IMG/VR virus record: IMGVR_UViG_3300037847_001519
Coordinates: 1 to 48,813 of that record
From: a virus
Strand: one strand, 5' to 3'
Length of the DNA stretch: 48,813 bases
The translations under genes were made by a program, and so were the position numbers. This document shows positions 6,317 to 15,604 of this stretch, one piece after another; the first letter of the stretch is position 1, and each line of letters opens with the position of its first letter. A model generated the notes under the pieces. The model was given only the letters and a program-made list of their open reading frames with translations. It searched no databases and was not told the origin of the DNA.

Positions 6317-8229
6317 TGGCTCAACCTATTGATGAACTAATAATTCAGATCAAGGCAGATACTAAACAACTGCAAAAAGAACTTGATCAAATACAAGGCA
6401 AGATAAGAACAACTGGTATCGCAGGTGGTGCTGCCTTTGGTGTTGCAGGTGGTGGTCTAGGTGCTAAATTAAAAGGTTTAAAAGGTCCTGCTGTTGCAGC
6501 TACAGGAGCATTCGTGGCAATGGGTGTAGCTATAGCAAAAGTTGCACAAATTGGAAGTCAATTTGAAGACCTTAAAGATTCCCTTGATGTTGTCTTTGGA
6601 AGCATGGAAGCAGGCAACGAAGCCATGGGTAAAGTATTTACTTTCGCACAAACAACACCATTTCAAATAGAAACTGCTACTAAGGCATTTATTGCTCTTA
6701 AATCTGCAGGAATAGAGCCAAGCATGGAGATGTTACAAACATTTGCTGATACTGCTTCTGTTTCTGTTGACCAATTGGGTACATTTGAAGCACTAATAAG
6801 AATGGTGCAAAGATCAGCATCAGGTGGTATGGGTCTTGAAGAATTAAACATGATATCTGATAGGGGTATAGATGTTTTAGGTATATTAAGTGAAAAATTA
6901 AATCTTGGTAAAGACGATATAGCTGCATTTGGTAAAAGTGCAGAAGGTGCTGCAATTATTGTTGAGGCACTTACAGAAGGATTAAATGAAACATTTGGTG
7001 GTGCTATGCAAACCAAAATGGATAATTTATCCACTAAAACATCAAATATGGTGATTGCTTTTAAACAACTTGGAGATCAAATATTTAAAAGCGGAATAGA
7101 TACCATGTTGAAATCAATGGCAGACAGTATGACAGATTTTGCTAATGGTATTGCAACAGCGATGGCTGCAACAAGAGGTGAAGGTTTGGGTATTGTTTTG
7201 ACTGGAGATGAAGCCGATGATTTAGATGCAATTGGTCAAGAGATACAAAGACTTCAGGATAAACATATAGAAGAGAATAGACTTAATAAATTGAAGGTTG
7301 GACCAGCACAAACAAGACCTGGCAGATTTGGTTTTGCAAAAGAAAGGGCAGCAGAACTTGCGGTACTTGAAAATTTACAAAAAGCAGAAGATCAATTACT
7401 TGATTCATACCTGATTGAATTTGAAACTAAAGCTAAAATATCAGATCAACAAAAAGATGACATAATGCAAAAAGGCAAATTATTACAGCAGTTTACCTTT
7501 TTGGAAAAAGAAATAAAAAAACTTGCAGGTGATACACAGATTCTTGCTGACACGCAAGATAACCTAGGGCAAATATTTGAGGATAATGAATTAAAGTTTG
7601 CTCAAATGGGTATTATGACCTTGCCTGAACTGAGAGAAAAATTTAAAGAAATACAAGATGCATCATCTGATTTAGCTACAACTTTTAATGATGAACTAAA
7701 ACAAGCAGTACAAACTCAATCATTGGCTTTTACAACAGACTTTGTTAATGCCTTAATGGAAGGAGAAAATGCTCTTAACTCATTTAAGAACTTTACACAG
7801 AACATGGTCAGTCAGATTGTGGCTACTTTTTTACAGCTTACTGTAGTAAATACAATATTAAATAGCATATTTGGACAAGGCACATTTAGTACTTTGAATA
7901 TTAACTCAGGCGAAATAACTAAAGGTAAGTTAGCAGGTGGCGGTAGGATACAAGCAGGAAAACCTACTCTTGTTGGTGAACGTGGTGCAGAATTATTTAT
8001 ACCTGATAGTAGTGGTGTTGTAATGAACAATATGAACACAAAAAGTGCTTTAGGTGGTGGTACACCGGTCATAGTAAATCAATCATTAAACTTCTCTACA
8101 GGTGTTGTACCTACTGTAAGAGCAGAAGTAACCAAGATGCTACCTCAAATAGCTGATGTAACAAAAGGTGCAGTATTAGAATCAGCAATGCGAGGTGGTG
8201 CATACGCAAGAGGATTAAGACGTGGCTAG
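6316..8229 (+). CDS. tail tape-measure protein
   Basis: A 637-residue protein. It starts with a coiled-coil helix (DELIIQIKADTKQLQKELDQIQGKI) and glycine/alanine-rich hydrophobic segments. Residues about 75-200 form the tape-measure N-terminal domain: D-x-F-G-S, FAQTTPFQIE, LQTFADTASVSVDQLG, ISDRGIDVLGIL. The C-terminus has the usual GKPTLVGERGAELFIP loop, then short helices and an arginine-rich end. Tape-measure length sets tail length; at about 1.5 angstrom per residue this would be a tail of roughly 95 nm. The gene follows the two chaperone frames, which is the standard order. Confidence 0.92.
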   Translation: MAQPIDELIIQIKADTKQLQKELDQIQGKIRTTGIAGGAAFGVAGGGLGAKLKGLKGPAVAATGAFVAMGVAIAKVAQIGSQFEDLKDSLDVVFGSMEAGNEAMGKVFTFAQTTPFQIETATKAFIALKSAGIEPSMEMLQTFADTASVSVDQLGTFEALIRMVQRSASGGMGLEELNMISDRGIDVLGILSEKLNLGKDDIAAFGKSAEGAAIIVEALTEGLNETFGGAMQTKMDNLSTKTSNMVIAFKQLGDQIFKSGIDTMLKSMADSMTDFANGIATAMAATRGEGLGIVLTGDEADDLDAIGQEIQRLQDKHIEENRLNKLKVGPAQTRPGRFGFAKERAAELAVLENLQKAEDQLLDSYLIEFETKAKISDQQKDDIMQKGKLLQQFTFLEKEIKKLAGDTQILADTQDNLGQIFEDNELKFAQMGIMTLPELREKFKEIQDASSDLATTFNDELKQAVQTQSLAFTTDFVNALMEGENALNSFKNFTQNMVSQIVATFLQLTVVNTILNSIFGQGTFSTLNINSGEITKGKLAGGGRIQAGKPTLVGERGAELFIPDSSGVVMNNMNTKSALGGGTPVIVNQSLNFSTGVVPTVRAEVTKMLPQIADVTKGAVLESAMRGGAYARGLRRG

Positions 8230-9091
8230 AATAATTACAATGCCAACCACACCTAACTTCACTAGAAGTAGTTTTCGTTTGGTTAGAACAATAGGTACAA
8301 CAGTATCACCTTTTACTGGTCAAACTAAAACTCAAGAATTTGATGGTGTTTATTGGGTAGCTGAAGTTACCTTACCACCCATGAAAAGAGCAGTTGCTAA
8401 AAATTGGCAATCATTTTTGTTGGAACTTAAAGGGACAACAAACCATTTTAAGTTTGCTGACCCTGATGCACTTACAAATACAGGAACATACAGTACAAAC
8501 TATTTAGAAGGTGATAAACGTGTAAACAATACAAGTGTTACGTTATCTTTTAGTGGTAGCACCATAACAGCAGGTGCATCAACTTTTAGTAGTGCTAGAG
8601 CAGGTGATTTTATACACGTCACAGGTGCAACTAATGATGCAAACAATGGTACACACAAGATAACTTCAGTGACTTCTGCAACCGTTGTGGTTGTAGATAG
8701 CACACTTACCACAGAATCAAGCACAGCAAGTTGTAAAGTAAGACAGAATGTCAAGGGTGCTACAGGATTATCGCTTCTCGCTTCGTCTAACGGTGCTAGT
8801 GGCACGATAAAGCAAGGAGACTACTTAGGGGTCATATCCAGTGCAAGCGAGTCGGGAACACCTTCACAGTATTTAATGGTTGTAGAAGATGCAACAGCTA
8901 CATCAGACTCAGGTAAAGATTTTTATTCAGTTAAGACAGAGCCAAAGCTAAGATCAGACCTAGCTGATGGTAATTATGTAATATTTAATAATCCAAAGGG
9001 ATTGTTCCGACTTGTTGATAACGAGGTGGAATGGTCAGCAGACCGAGCATCAACATACGGAATATCTTTTTCATGTATTGAGGTCATCTAA
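8222..9091 (+). CDS. distal tail / minor tail protein
   Basis: A 289-residue protein directly after the tape measure, the place of the distal tail protein. The N-terminal 75 residues (a basic start, then WVAEVTLPPMKRAVAKNWQSFLLELKG and FKFADPDAL) fit a distal-tail N-terminal barrel. Residues about 90-170 are an inserted threonine/serine-rich beta domain (GSTITAGASTF, FIHVTGATNDANNG), and the C-terminus returns to the barrel (LVDNEVEWSADRASTYGISFSC). The insertion may be a carbohydrate-binding or adhesion module. Assignment rests on position and pattern. It overlaps the tape-measure stop by eight bases. Confidence 0.65.
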   Translation: MARIITMPTTPNFTRSSFRLVRTIGTTVSPFTGQTKTQEFDGVYWVAEVTLPPMKRAVAKNWQSFLLELKGTTNHFKFADPDALTNTGTYSTNYLEGDKRVNNTSVTLSFSGSTITAGASTFSSARAGDFIHVTGATNDANNGTHKITSVTSATVVVVDSTLTTESSTASCKVRQNVKGATGLSLLASSNGASGTIKQGDYLGVISSASESGTPSQYLMVVEDATATSDSGKDFYSVKTEPKLRSDLADGNYVIFNNPKGLFRLVDNEVEWSADRASTYGISFSCIEVI

Positions 9092-9739
9092 ATGGCATCA
9101 AGAACTGGTATTGACAGTGCCATAACCAACCGACTTGGTGCAGATCATCAAGAAATATTTTTTGCAATAAAGGCAGAGTTTGACACAGACGATATCAGAG
9201 TTTGGACTGGTACAGATGATCTAACCATATCAAGTGAAACATATACAGGTGCAGGCAGTTTATTATCTATTGGTGGTATTGAGGATGGTAGAGATTTAAA
9301 AAGTTCAGGTCTTACTGTTGGAATATCAGGTATGGATTCTACTGTACTAAATTATGCACTGACAGAAAATTATCAAAATAGATTTATTACATTGTTCATG
9401 GGATATCTAATGGGTGGTTCAAATGAAGTTGCAGGAACAATAGTTTTATTTAAAGGTCGTATGACTACACTCAGTATTAATGATGATCCTAATGGCTCAA
9501 ATATAACGATTGATGCAGAAAACAGATTAATAGATTTAGATAGACCGTCAAACCTAAGATACACAAAAGAAAGTCAAGAATTTTTATTTACTGGTGATAT
9601 TGGATTAGACAGAGTAAACCAATTACAAGATAAAGAGATTGTATGGGGAAGAAGTTCTGCAAGTGGTGGTTCTACAGGTGGTGGTGGTAGTCATAATGAA
9701 ATGGGCAGAGGTCATAATTTTAGAGATCACATGAAATGA
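9092..9739 (+). CDS. tail hub-type protein (GTA gp13 / DUF2163-like)
   Basis: A 215-residue protein with features of the GTA-type hub family: an N-terminal strand set describing V-W-T-G and SSETYTGAGSLLSIGGIEDG, a central LFKGRMTTLSI, then ENRLIDLDRPSNLRYTKESQ and GDIGLDRVNQLQDKEIVWG. The R-x-x-x-x-D-x-x-R-x-x-x-R-Y-T segment and the final W-G are typical. The C-terminus is a glycine/serine/histidine-rich flexible tail. It sits between the distal tail protein and a cell-wall hydrolase-like gene, matching the GTA order gp12-gp13-gp14-gp15. Confidence 0.7.
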   Translation: MASRTGIDSAITNRLGADHQEIFFAIKAEFDTDDIRVWTGTDDLTISSETYTGAGSLLSIGGIEDGRDLKSSGLTVGISGMDSTVLNYALTENYQNRFITLFMGYLMGGSNEVAGTIVLFKGRMTTLSINDDPNGSNITIDAENRLIDLDRPSNLRYTKESQEFLFTGDIGLDRVNQLQDKEIVWGRSSASGGSTGGGGSHNEMGRGHNFRDHMK

Positions 9740-10152
9740 AGAAAAAAGAAGATTGGATTGATATATTCTTTGAGTTTGTAAGAGAAAACAAAGACAAACC
9801 TTTTGAATGGGGTAAGTGGGATTGTTGCATCTTTGCTAATGCCTGTATCAAAGCCATGACAGGACAAAACTTAATACCAAGCACACTTAAATGGAAAAAT
9901 GAAGAAACTGCAATGAAGGCTATTAAAGATTATGGCAAAACATTAAAAGGTGCAGTAACAAAAGCCTGTAAAGCAAAAAAACTACAAGAAGTAAAACCTG
10001 CATTTATAACAACAGGTGATCTTGTGGTATTTAAAGAAGAATCAGAATTAGTTGGTATATCAGACGGATTTAATATTCTTGCACCAAGTGAAGATGGTAT
10101 AGAGTTTAAGTCGCATGATCTTATAGTCAAGGGTTGGAGAATAAATGGCTAA
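9736..10152 (+). CDS. NlpC/P60-like tail protein (DUF6950-like, GTA gp14 position)
   Basis: A 138-residue protein with W-G-K-W-D-C-C-I-F-A-N at residues about 27-37, the active-site cysteine region of NlpC/P60-like peptidases, followed by a helical segment with an A-x-x-A-x-x-x-Y-G pattern. The second conserved motif is G-D-L-V-V-F-K near residue 95. A catalytic histidine is not obvious: the usual H site reads GISDGFNIL, as in the DUF6950 branch. In gene transfer agents the homologous position holds a tail-borne peptidoglycan peptidase used at entry. Whether this copy is active is uncertain. It overlaps the previous gene by four bases. Confidence 0.7.
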   Translation: MKKKEDWIDIFFEFVRENKDKPFEWGKWDCCIFANACIKAMTGQNLIPSTLKWKNEETAMKAIKDYGKTLKGAVTKACKAKKLQEVKPAFITTGDLVVFKEESELVGISDGFNILAPSEDGIEFKSHDLIVKGWRING

Positions 10153-13100
10153 AGCACTTAAAACTGCAGTTGTCGCAGCTATAGCAATTTACATACCTGC
10201 TGCAGCACTTAAATTAGGTGCACAATTTAGTGTAACCTTATTTGGTAGCACATTAACAGGTGCTACTGCTCTTGCTGTAACAACATTTGCTACTACATTG
10301 GTAAGTGCAGGTATTGGCATGCTTACTTCCAAAGGAATAGAAGCAGGAACAGCAAACTTTGGTTCTAAATTTGCATCAAGAAGTTCATCAGCACCAAGAC
10401 AAATTATCTATGGTAAAACAAGAGTTGGTGGCACCATTTTACATTTAGAAACCACAGGTACAGATAATTTTCTATTGCATATGGTTGTAGCAGTCGCAGG
10501 ACACGAAGTTGAAGCAATAGAAACTGTAAGAATTAATGACAAAGACTTAACAACAACCACAAGTACAATTAGTGGCTCTACAGTGCATACAGTTACCAAT
10601 GCTGATTTTACTAATACAGATAATGATAATAATTTTGGGTCAGGTAGATTAGTTAGATTTACAAAGGTATTAGGAACAGATACACAGTCTGTTGATGGAT
10701 TCTTAGATGCACAGTTATCAAGCATTGGTACAAACCATAGATTTAGAGGTATTGCATACGTCTACATACAAATGGTGTTTGATGCAGAAAAGTTTGGTGG
10801 TGGCTTACCTGCAGTTAGCTTTATAGTCAAAGGTAAAAAAGTTTATGACCCTAGAAACAGTACAACTGCATGGTCAGATAATCCTGCTTTGTGTATTCGT
10901 GATTACCTTATGGATACACGCTATGGCTTAAAAGCCACAAGTGCAGAGATAAACGATTCTACAAGTGCAGGTGGGTTTGCTAGTGCAGCTAATATATGTG
11001 ATCAAACAGTGACACTTGCAGACAGTTCTACAGAAACACGTTACACAGCAAATGGTTTTACTAATATGTCTGCTAATGGTGAAGGGATTATTGAAGCCTT
11101 GTTATCTTCTTGTGCAGGTAAGATGTCATACACAAACGGTAAATTTAATTTATTTGCAGGTGCAGCACAAACACCAAGCCTTACGATTACAGATGATGAT
11201 TTATTGCAACCTGTAGCAATCTCTACAAAACCACAGTCAGGTGATATGTATAACACTGTAAAAGGTATCTATGTTGATGCTAGTAGTGATTATCAAGGTA
11301 CAGAATCGCCTGTGTATCAAGATTCAACATTTCTTGCAGCAGATACACCGACAAGTGAATCAAGTGCTAATTATGTAAAAACCTTAGAGGTACAGTTCCC
11401 ATTTACCACAAGTGAAACAATGGCACAAAGACTACAAAGGATTGCACTTAATGGTAATAGACAAACAACACAAATAAATCTTCTTACTACAACTAAGTTT
11501 ATGAGGTTACAACCAAATGATTGGGTGTATGTAACCAATGATAGGCTTAGTTATAGCAATAAAGTATTTGAAGTTGTAAGCATGAATTTAGAAGTGGTTG
11601 GAGATGATGTACCAACAGTAGCTACTAGATTGGTACTCAAAGAGATTGCTTCAAGCATATTTACGTTTGCTAGTAACGCTTATGAAACAGGAGTATCAGA
11701 AGGCTCTACTGTTAGCACAGGAACATACGCTATAACTGCACCTAGTAGCTTGTCTGCAACGGTAACAACAAACAATAGCTTTACCATTAACTCTAAAAAC
11801 GTAACGCTGTCGTGGACTAATAATACAAACCAAGTTGTTAATGGTACAGAAGTACAATACAAACTTAGCAGTGATTCAACTTATATTGATGCAGGTATTG
11901 TTGGTAGAGATATAACTAAGTTTACGCTTACAGGTTTAGAAGTTGCCAAAACATACAATATTCGTATAAGACATATCAGCACCTTTAATACTTATTCTGC
12001 TTTTGCCACAGTCAACGCATCAACAGGTGGTACTGCATTTACTAACATAGAAGATGGTGCAACAGCAGGTGCAAGGGTTGGAACAAACTTAAAAGCTGTT
12101 GACGGTGTAACAAATCTTGGTGCTGTAGATGTTATAAACAGTCAACTTTCACTTGGTGTATCAGGCACAACATTGATTCTTAACAATGGTGGTGGTAATA
12201 CAACATTAGGGGAAGATAACGTAGGTTTTCCAAGTGGTAGTATTAATAAACTAGGTGGTATTGCAGCAGGTGCAGACGTTACAGCAAATAACACTGCTAA
12301 CGATACAAGCAATGTGAATGGCACAGCAGCAAGCACAGTAAAAAATAATGCTGCAGTTGGTAACACAAGTGCAACAAACTTTAATTCATTCTTGACTGAC
12401 GTAGCCAGTACATCAGGCTCAACTGCAATCGCAGGTAATAATATCAAATCAGGAAGCATAGATGGTAGCTTAATATCAGTAGATAACTTAAACCTTAAAA
12501 CACAAGGCACTTCTGCATCAGGAACATCTAAGTCATGGGGAAGTAGTGCTAGTGATGTATTTATTGCAGATATAGGTACAGCAGCAGGTTTCTATCAAGG
12601 CTTTGTAAGTCTTGATCTTACAAGTGGTAGTTCAATGGCAGGTGGTCAAATATCTGTAAGAATAAAAGAAGGTAGCACAACAAAAGCTGATTACAGGTTT
12701 CCATTCACACAAGAATTTGACGGTGGTGATGGTTTAGAAACAAGTGATCAAGGTGAGTTGCAAGTTAGTTTTGGATACTTCTATTCAGGAACATCAACTC
12801 TATCATTGTATGTTCGTGGTGATTCTAATGGGTCAAGTTCAACTGCAACTGTCAAAGCACGTGTCGTCAAGTTTGGTGCAGAACAACCAAATACTTTTAC
12901 ATTTACAGACGTGACAGGTGCAAGTACAGGTTCAACTAATACATCTAATACAGTAACGCTAAGTGGCTTTACAGGTACGCTTGTAGCACAACTATCAGGA
13001 CATTCCTCTGCTACATTTAAAGTCAATAGTGGTAGTTATACAAGTGCAGATAAGAATGTTACTTCAGGCGACACTGTAAACGTAAGGCTAACTGCTTCAG

Positions 13101-13657
13101 CAAACTCAGGAACAACAAGAAGTGCAACCTTAGTGCTAAGTGGTGTAGGTGATACCTATTCAGTAACGACCAGTGGCACATATACACCTGATAGTGGTGA
13201 TACGTTTGGTTGCTTTGCAAAAAATACACCTATATGGATGTCTGATCATTCTTTTAAAAATATACAAGATATTAAGGTAGGTGATGTTGTTAAATCATTT
13301 AACATTGCAGAAGGTATGGTAGAAAACAAAGAAGTAACAGAAGTTATGGAGATGCGTAGAGATGTTATCTATCACGTGAAGCATAACAAAGGGACATTAA
13401 GAATAACTGACGGACACCCTGTTTATGTAGATGGCAAAGGTTGGTGTGCAATAGATTCTGTAAAAGCTACAGATATACACAAAACACCATCGCAAGATTT
13501 GCTTGTAGGAGATATGCTTAAAACTGCACTAGGATCATCAGAAATCAAATCTATAGAGAAACAAGAAGAGCAAGATGTTTATAACATCAATAGAGTTGCA
13601 GACAATCATAATTTTTATGCAGGACAAGTATTAGTACATAACGTAGAATTAAAATAA
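10145..13657 (+). CDS. tail tip / host-specificity protein (J-like, GTA gp15-like) with C-terminal Hint domain
   Basis: A 1,170-residue protein. It begins with two hydrophobic segments (residues 4-55), then a J/gp15-like hub region (VGGTILHLETTGTDN, GHEVEAIETVRINDKDL, CIRDYLMDTRYGL). A fibronectin type III-like domain lies near residues 530-625 (VTLSWTNNTNQVV, YNIRIRHIST). Serine/threonine-rich beta domains follow. The last 148 residues are a Hint (intein-like) domain: Cys1023 at the N-terminal splice position, TDGH at 1088-1091 (block B T-x-x-H), and a terminal H1165-N1166. The residue after the asparagine is valine, so full protein splicing is not expected; N-terminal cleavage before Cys1023 is possible. 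It should form the tail tip that contacts the cell. Confidence 0.85.
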   Translation: MAKALKTAVVAAIAIYIPAAALKLGAQFSVTLFGSTLTGATALAVTTFATTLVSAGIGMLTSKGIEAGTANFGSKFASRSSSAPRQIIYGKTRVGGTILHLETTGTDNFLLHMVVAVAGHEVEAIETVRINDKDLTTTTSTISGSTVHTVTNADFTNTDNDNNFGSGRLVRFTKVLGTDTQSVDGFLDAQLSSIGTNHRFRGIAYVYIQMVFDAEKFGGGLPAVSFIVKGKKVYDPRNSTTAWSDNPALCIRDYLMDTRYGLKATSAEINDSTSAGGFASAANICDQTVTLADSSTETRYTANGFTNMSANGEGIIEALLSSCAGKMSYTNGKFNLFAGAAQTPSLTITDDDLLQPVAISTKPQSGDMYNTVKGIYVDASSDYQGTESPVYQDSTFLAADTPTSESSANYVKTLEVQFPFTTSETMAQRLQRIALNGNRQTTQINLLTTTKFMRLQPNDWVYVTNDRLSYSNKVFEVVSMNLEVVGDDVPTVATRLVLKEIASSIFTFASNAYETGVSEGSTVSTGTYAITAPSSLSATVTTNNSFTINSKNVTLSWTNNTNQVVNGTEVQYKLSSDSTYIDAGIVGRDITKFTLTGLEVAKTYNIRIRHISTFNTYSAFATVNASTGGTAFTNIEDGATAGARVGTNLKAVDGVTNLGAVDVINSQLSLGVSGTTLILNNGGGNTTLGEDNVGFPSGSINKLGGIAAGADVTANNTANDTSNVNGTAASTVKNNAAVGNTSATNFNSFLTDVASTSGSTAIAGNNIKSGSIDGSLISVDNLNLKTQGTSASGTSKSWGSSASDVFIADIGTAAGFYQGFVSLDLTSGSSMAGGQISVRIKEGSTTKADYRFPFTQEFDGGDGLETSDQGELQVSFGYFYSGTSTLSLYVRGDSNGSSSTATVKARVVKFGAEQPNTFTFTDVTGASTGSTNTSNTVTLSGFTGTLVAQLSGHSSATFKVNSGSYTSADKNVTSGDTVNVRLTASANSGTTRSATLVLSGVGDTYSVTTSGTYTPDSGDTFGCFAKNTPIWMSDHSFKNIQDIKVGDVVKSFNIAEGMVENKEVTEVMEMRRDVIYHVKHNKGTLRITDGHPVYVDGKGWCAIDSVKATDIHKTPSQDLLVGDMLKTALGSSEIKSIEKQEEQDVYNINRVADNHNFYAGQVLVHNVELK

Positions 13658-14013
13658 TGGCATCATACGCATACACATACACAGTTACAGATTATTACTA
13701 CACTAATCATAATGGCAAAAAAGTCATTGTTAGTATTTTTTTTGACATAGCTTGTACTAGAACAAATGACGATAGCACCACAAATAATGTAACTATTACA
13801 GGTGAGCAGATTACATATTCTGCACTTAGTGCTGAGAAAGTAATACAACAAAGATCAGATGACGATTACACGTTGACCAACAGATCAGACTTTACAGATT
13901 TTGATAGCCTAACAATACCTGATGACCTAGTAACTTGGATACAGGCCCATTATTCAGATTCAATTAATTTAGAGGGGTTGCAGCTTAGAGTTGATGCCTT
14001 GATAGATGGATAG
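13657..14013 (+). CDS. hypothetical protein following the tail tip gene
   Basis: A 118-residue protein starting on the last base of the tail-tip stop (TAATG). It opens with a tyrosine/threonine-rich strand run (YAYTYTVTDYYYTNHNGKKV), has a beta middle, and ends in helical acidic sequence. There is no signal peptide. No family is recognised. The tight coupling to the tail-tip gene suggests a tip accessory or assembly protein, but the sequence gives no direct evidence. Confidence 0.65.
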   Translation: MASYAYTYTVTDYYYTNHNGKKVIVSIFFDIACTRTNDDSTTNNVTITGEQITYSALSAEKVIQQRSDDDYTLTNRSDFTDFDSLTIPDDLVTWIQAHYSDSINLEGLQLRVDALIDG

Positions 14014-14356
14014 CTTTATACAAATAATTAATGAGGTTGGCTTTCCAATAGCAACAGCACTAGGTCTTGGTTTCTTCATATGGAAACTAATCAACAGAAT
14101 TATTGATGGCATGGAACAAAAGCTAGATACCTTAGATGACAAACAAGCCGAACTAATATCTAATATGGAAGAAAGGTTAGGGACAAAGTTAGATTCACAA
14201 CATGGCATACTGGTCGCCTTGATAGATAGAGTACGTAGCCTAGACAATGAGATTATTAGACAAGACACGCTTATTAAAACAATACTAGGTGTACCACAGC
14301 TTATAGATAGTTCAAAGATTGCTAAAGCAGATAGAGATGATCAAAGGAAGGATTAG
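14006..14356 (+). CDS. membrane-anchored coiled-coil protein, holin-like
   Basis: A 116-residue protein with one membrane span at about residues 12-31 (GFPIATALGLGFFIWKLI), followed by about 70 residues of heptad-patterned coiled coil (MEQKLDTLDDKQAELISNMEERLG) and a charged end. Phage proteins of this layout, with one N-terminal span and a long helix, occur among holin-like or accessory lysis proteins. It is the first gene of the lysis/curli block and overlaps the previous gene by eight bases. The holin role is inferred from position and topology. Confidence 0.6.
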   Translation: MDSFIQIINEVGFPIATALGLGFFIWKLINRIIDGMEQKLDTLDDKQAELISNMEERLGTKLDSQHGILVALIDRVRSLDNEIIRQDTLIKTILGVPQLIDSSKIAKADRDDQRKD

Positions 14357-14823
14357 TGGATTCCTTTACTAGATTATTACTAGCAATAGTTACAGCATGG
14401 GCAATGATGATAGGTGTAGGTCTGTATGTCAGTGCAGACGAGATGACACACAGTTTTAAAAACCCAAGTTTTTCAGGTGTTGGCACTTCTGCACATTGGC
14501 TAACCATAGAAAATCAAGAAGCTAATAGGAAGAAAGCAATCAAAGACGAGATAAAGGCTTACCAAGAAGATTTAGAAAGGGAAGCAGAAAACACAACACT
14601 TGCTAGATTTATTCGTAATTTAGAAAGTAGAATATATGCACAACTATCAAGACAGTTAGTTGATAACCTGTTTGGTGAAACACCTAATGAATCAGGTACA
14701 TTAGAGCTAGAAGGCAATACAATAGAATATTCTGTTGACGGTGATTTCATAACTTTGATTATTACAGATGCAGATGGAAATACCACAGAGATTACTTTGC
14801 CTATCGGTGATTTTTCTTTTTAG
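14356..14823 (+). CDS. csgF: CsgF-like curli assembly factor
   Basis: A 155-residue secreted protein with a GTG start at 14356 that overlaps the previous stop. The signal peptide is about residues 1-27 (LLLAIVTAWAMMIGVG), with cleavage likely after VSA. The mature start carries T-H-S-F-K-N-P-S-F (N36-P37), matching the F-x-N-P-x-F by which Escherichia coli CsgF inserts into the CsgG pore. The helical middle (FIRNLESRIYAQLSRQLVDNLFG) and the final beta hairpins (TIEYSVDGDFITLIITDADG, TEITLPIGDF) also follow CsgF. CsgF couples the CsgG channel to curli nucleation at the cell surface. It lies directly upstream of a csgG homologue, overlapping it by 56 bases. Confidence 0.88.
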   Translation: MDSFTRLLLAIVTAWAMMIGVGLYVSADEMTHSFKNPSFSGVGTSAHWLTIENQEANRKKAIKDEIKAYQEDLEREAENTTLARFIRNLESRIYAQLSRQLVDNLFGETPNESGTLELEGNTIEYSVDGDFITLIITDADGNTTEITLPIGDFSF

Positions 14824-15604
14824 TTGCACGAACTGGTCAGTACTTAACAACTATCAATTACCTGTAAGCCTAGTTAAACAAGCAGAGGTTGGTGTACTTA
14901 TCAACAAAGAACTTGCTGATATAGGTAAACCATTCATAAAGCCAACGATTGCTGTCTATCCAAACAGCTTTACAGACCAAACAGGACAACGTAGAAGCAA
15001 TAGCACATATGCTTCATTCTCAACAGCTATTACACAAGCACCTAACGCATACCTTATACGTGCCTTAAAACATGCAGGAGAAGGACATTTTTTTGATGTC
15101 GTAGAACGTGTTGGACTTGATAACTTAACAAAAGAGAGACAACTTATAAGGTCTACACGCAAAGACTTTAAAGAGGATAAAGATTTACTACCCCTAACTT
15201 TCGCAGGTTTGTTGATGGAAGGGGGTGTGATAGGATATGAAAGCAACGTCAAATCAGGTGGTTTGGGTGCAAGGTATCTAGGGATAGGTACTACAAAAGA
15301 ATATAGACAGGATTCTGTTACTGTTTCTTTACGCACCGTGTCAGTTAGCACAGGCAAAGTCTTGACCGAAGTGCTTACCACAAAGACAATTCTTAGTGTT
15401 GCATTAAGTCAAGATGCTTTTAGGTTTATCTCTAGTGGCACAGAGTTAGTAGAGATAGAAAATGGCATGGTTGAAAATGAGTCTGTAAACATAGCCTTAC
15501 AAAGTGCAGTAGAAACTGCTGTATTGGAAACCATAAAACTAGGTGTGAAAAATAATTTATGGAGTATACCTGATGAAGAAATGCTTAATGCTATTCGTGG
15601 TTAG
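14768..15604 (+). CDS. csgG: CsgG-like outer-membrane secretion channel lipoprotein
   Basis: A 278-residue lipoprotein. The signal is MQMEIPQRLLCLSVIFLFSC, with the lipid-bearing cysteine at residue 20. The family core is very well conserved: DQTGQ and FSTAITQAPNAYLIRAL, RVGLDNLTKERQLIR, and I-G-Y-E-S-N-V-K-S-G-G-x-G-A-R-Y-x-G-I-G at 155-174, nearly identical to E. coli CsgG. TKTILS and FRFI strands follow. CsgG forms a nonameric outer-membrane pore that exports curli subunits. The constriction residues of E. coli (Y51, N55, F56) align as roughly S, S and F here, so the pore eyelet may differ. Start chosen for the signal peptide; it overlaps csgF by 56 bases. Confidence 0.93.
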   Translation: MQMEIPQRLLCLSVIFLFSCTNWSVLNNYQLPVSLVKQAEVGVLINKELADIGKPFIKPTIAVYPNSFTDQTGQRRSNSTYASFSTAITQAPNAYLIRALKHAGEGHFFDVVERVGLDNLTKERQLIRSTRKDFKEDKDLLPLTFAGLLMEGGVIGYESNVKSGGLGARYLGIGTTKEYRQDSVTVSLRTVSVSTGKVLTEVLTTKTILSVALSQDAFRFISSGTELVEIENGMVENESVNIALQSAVETAVLETIKLGVKNNLWSIPDEEMLNAIRG

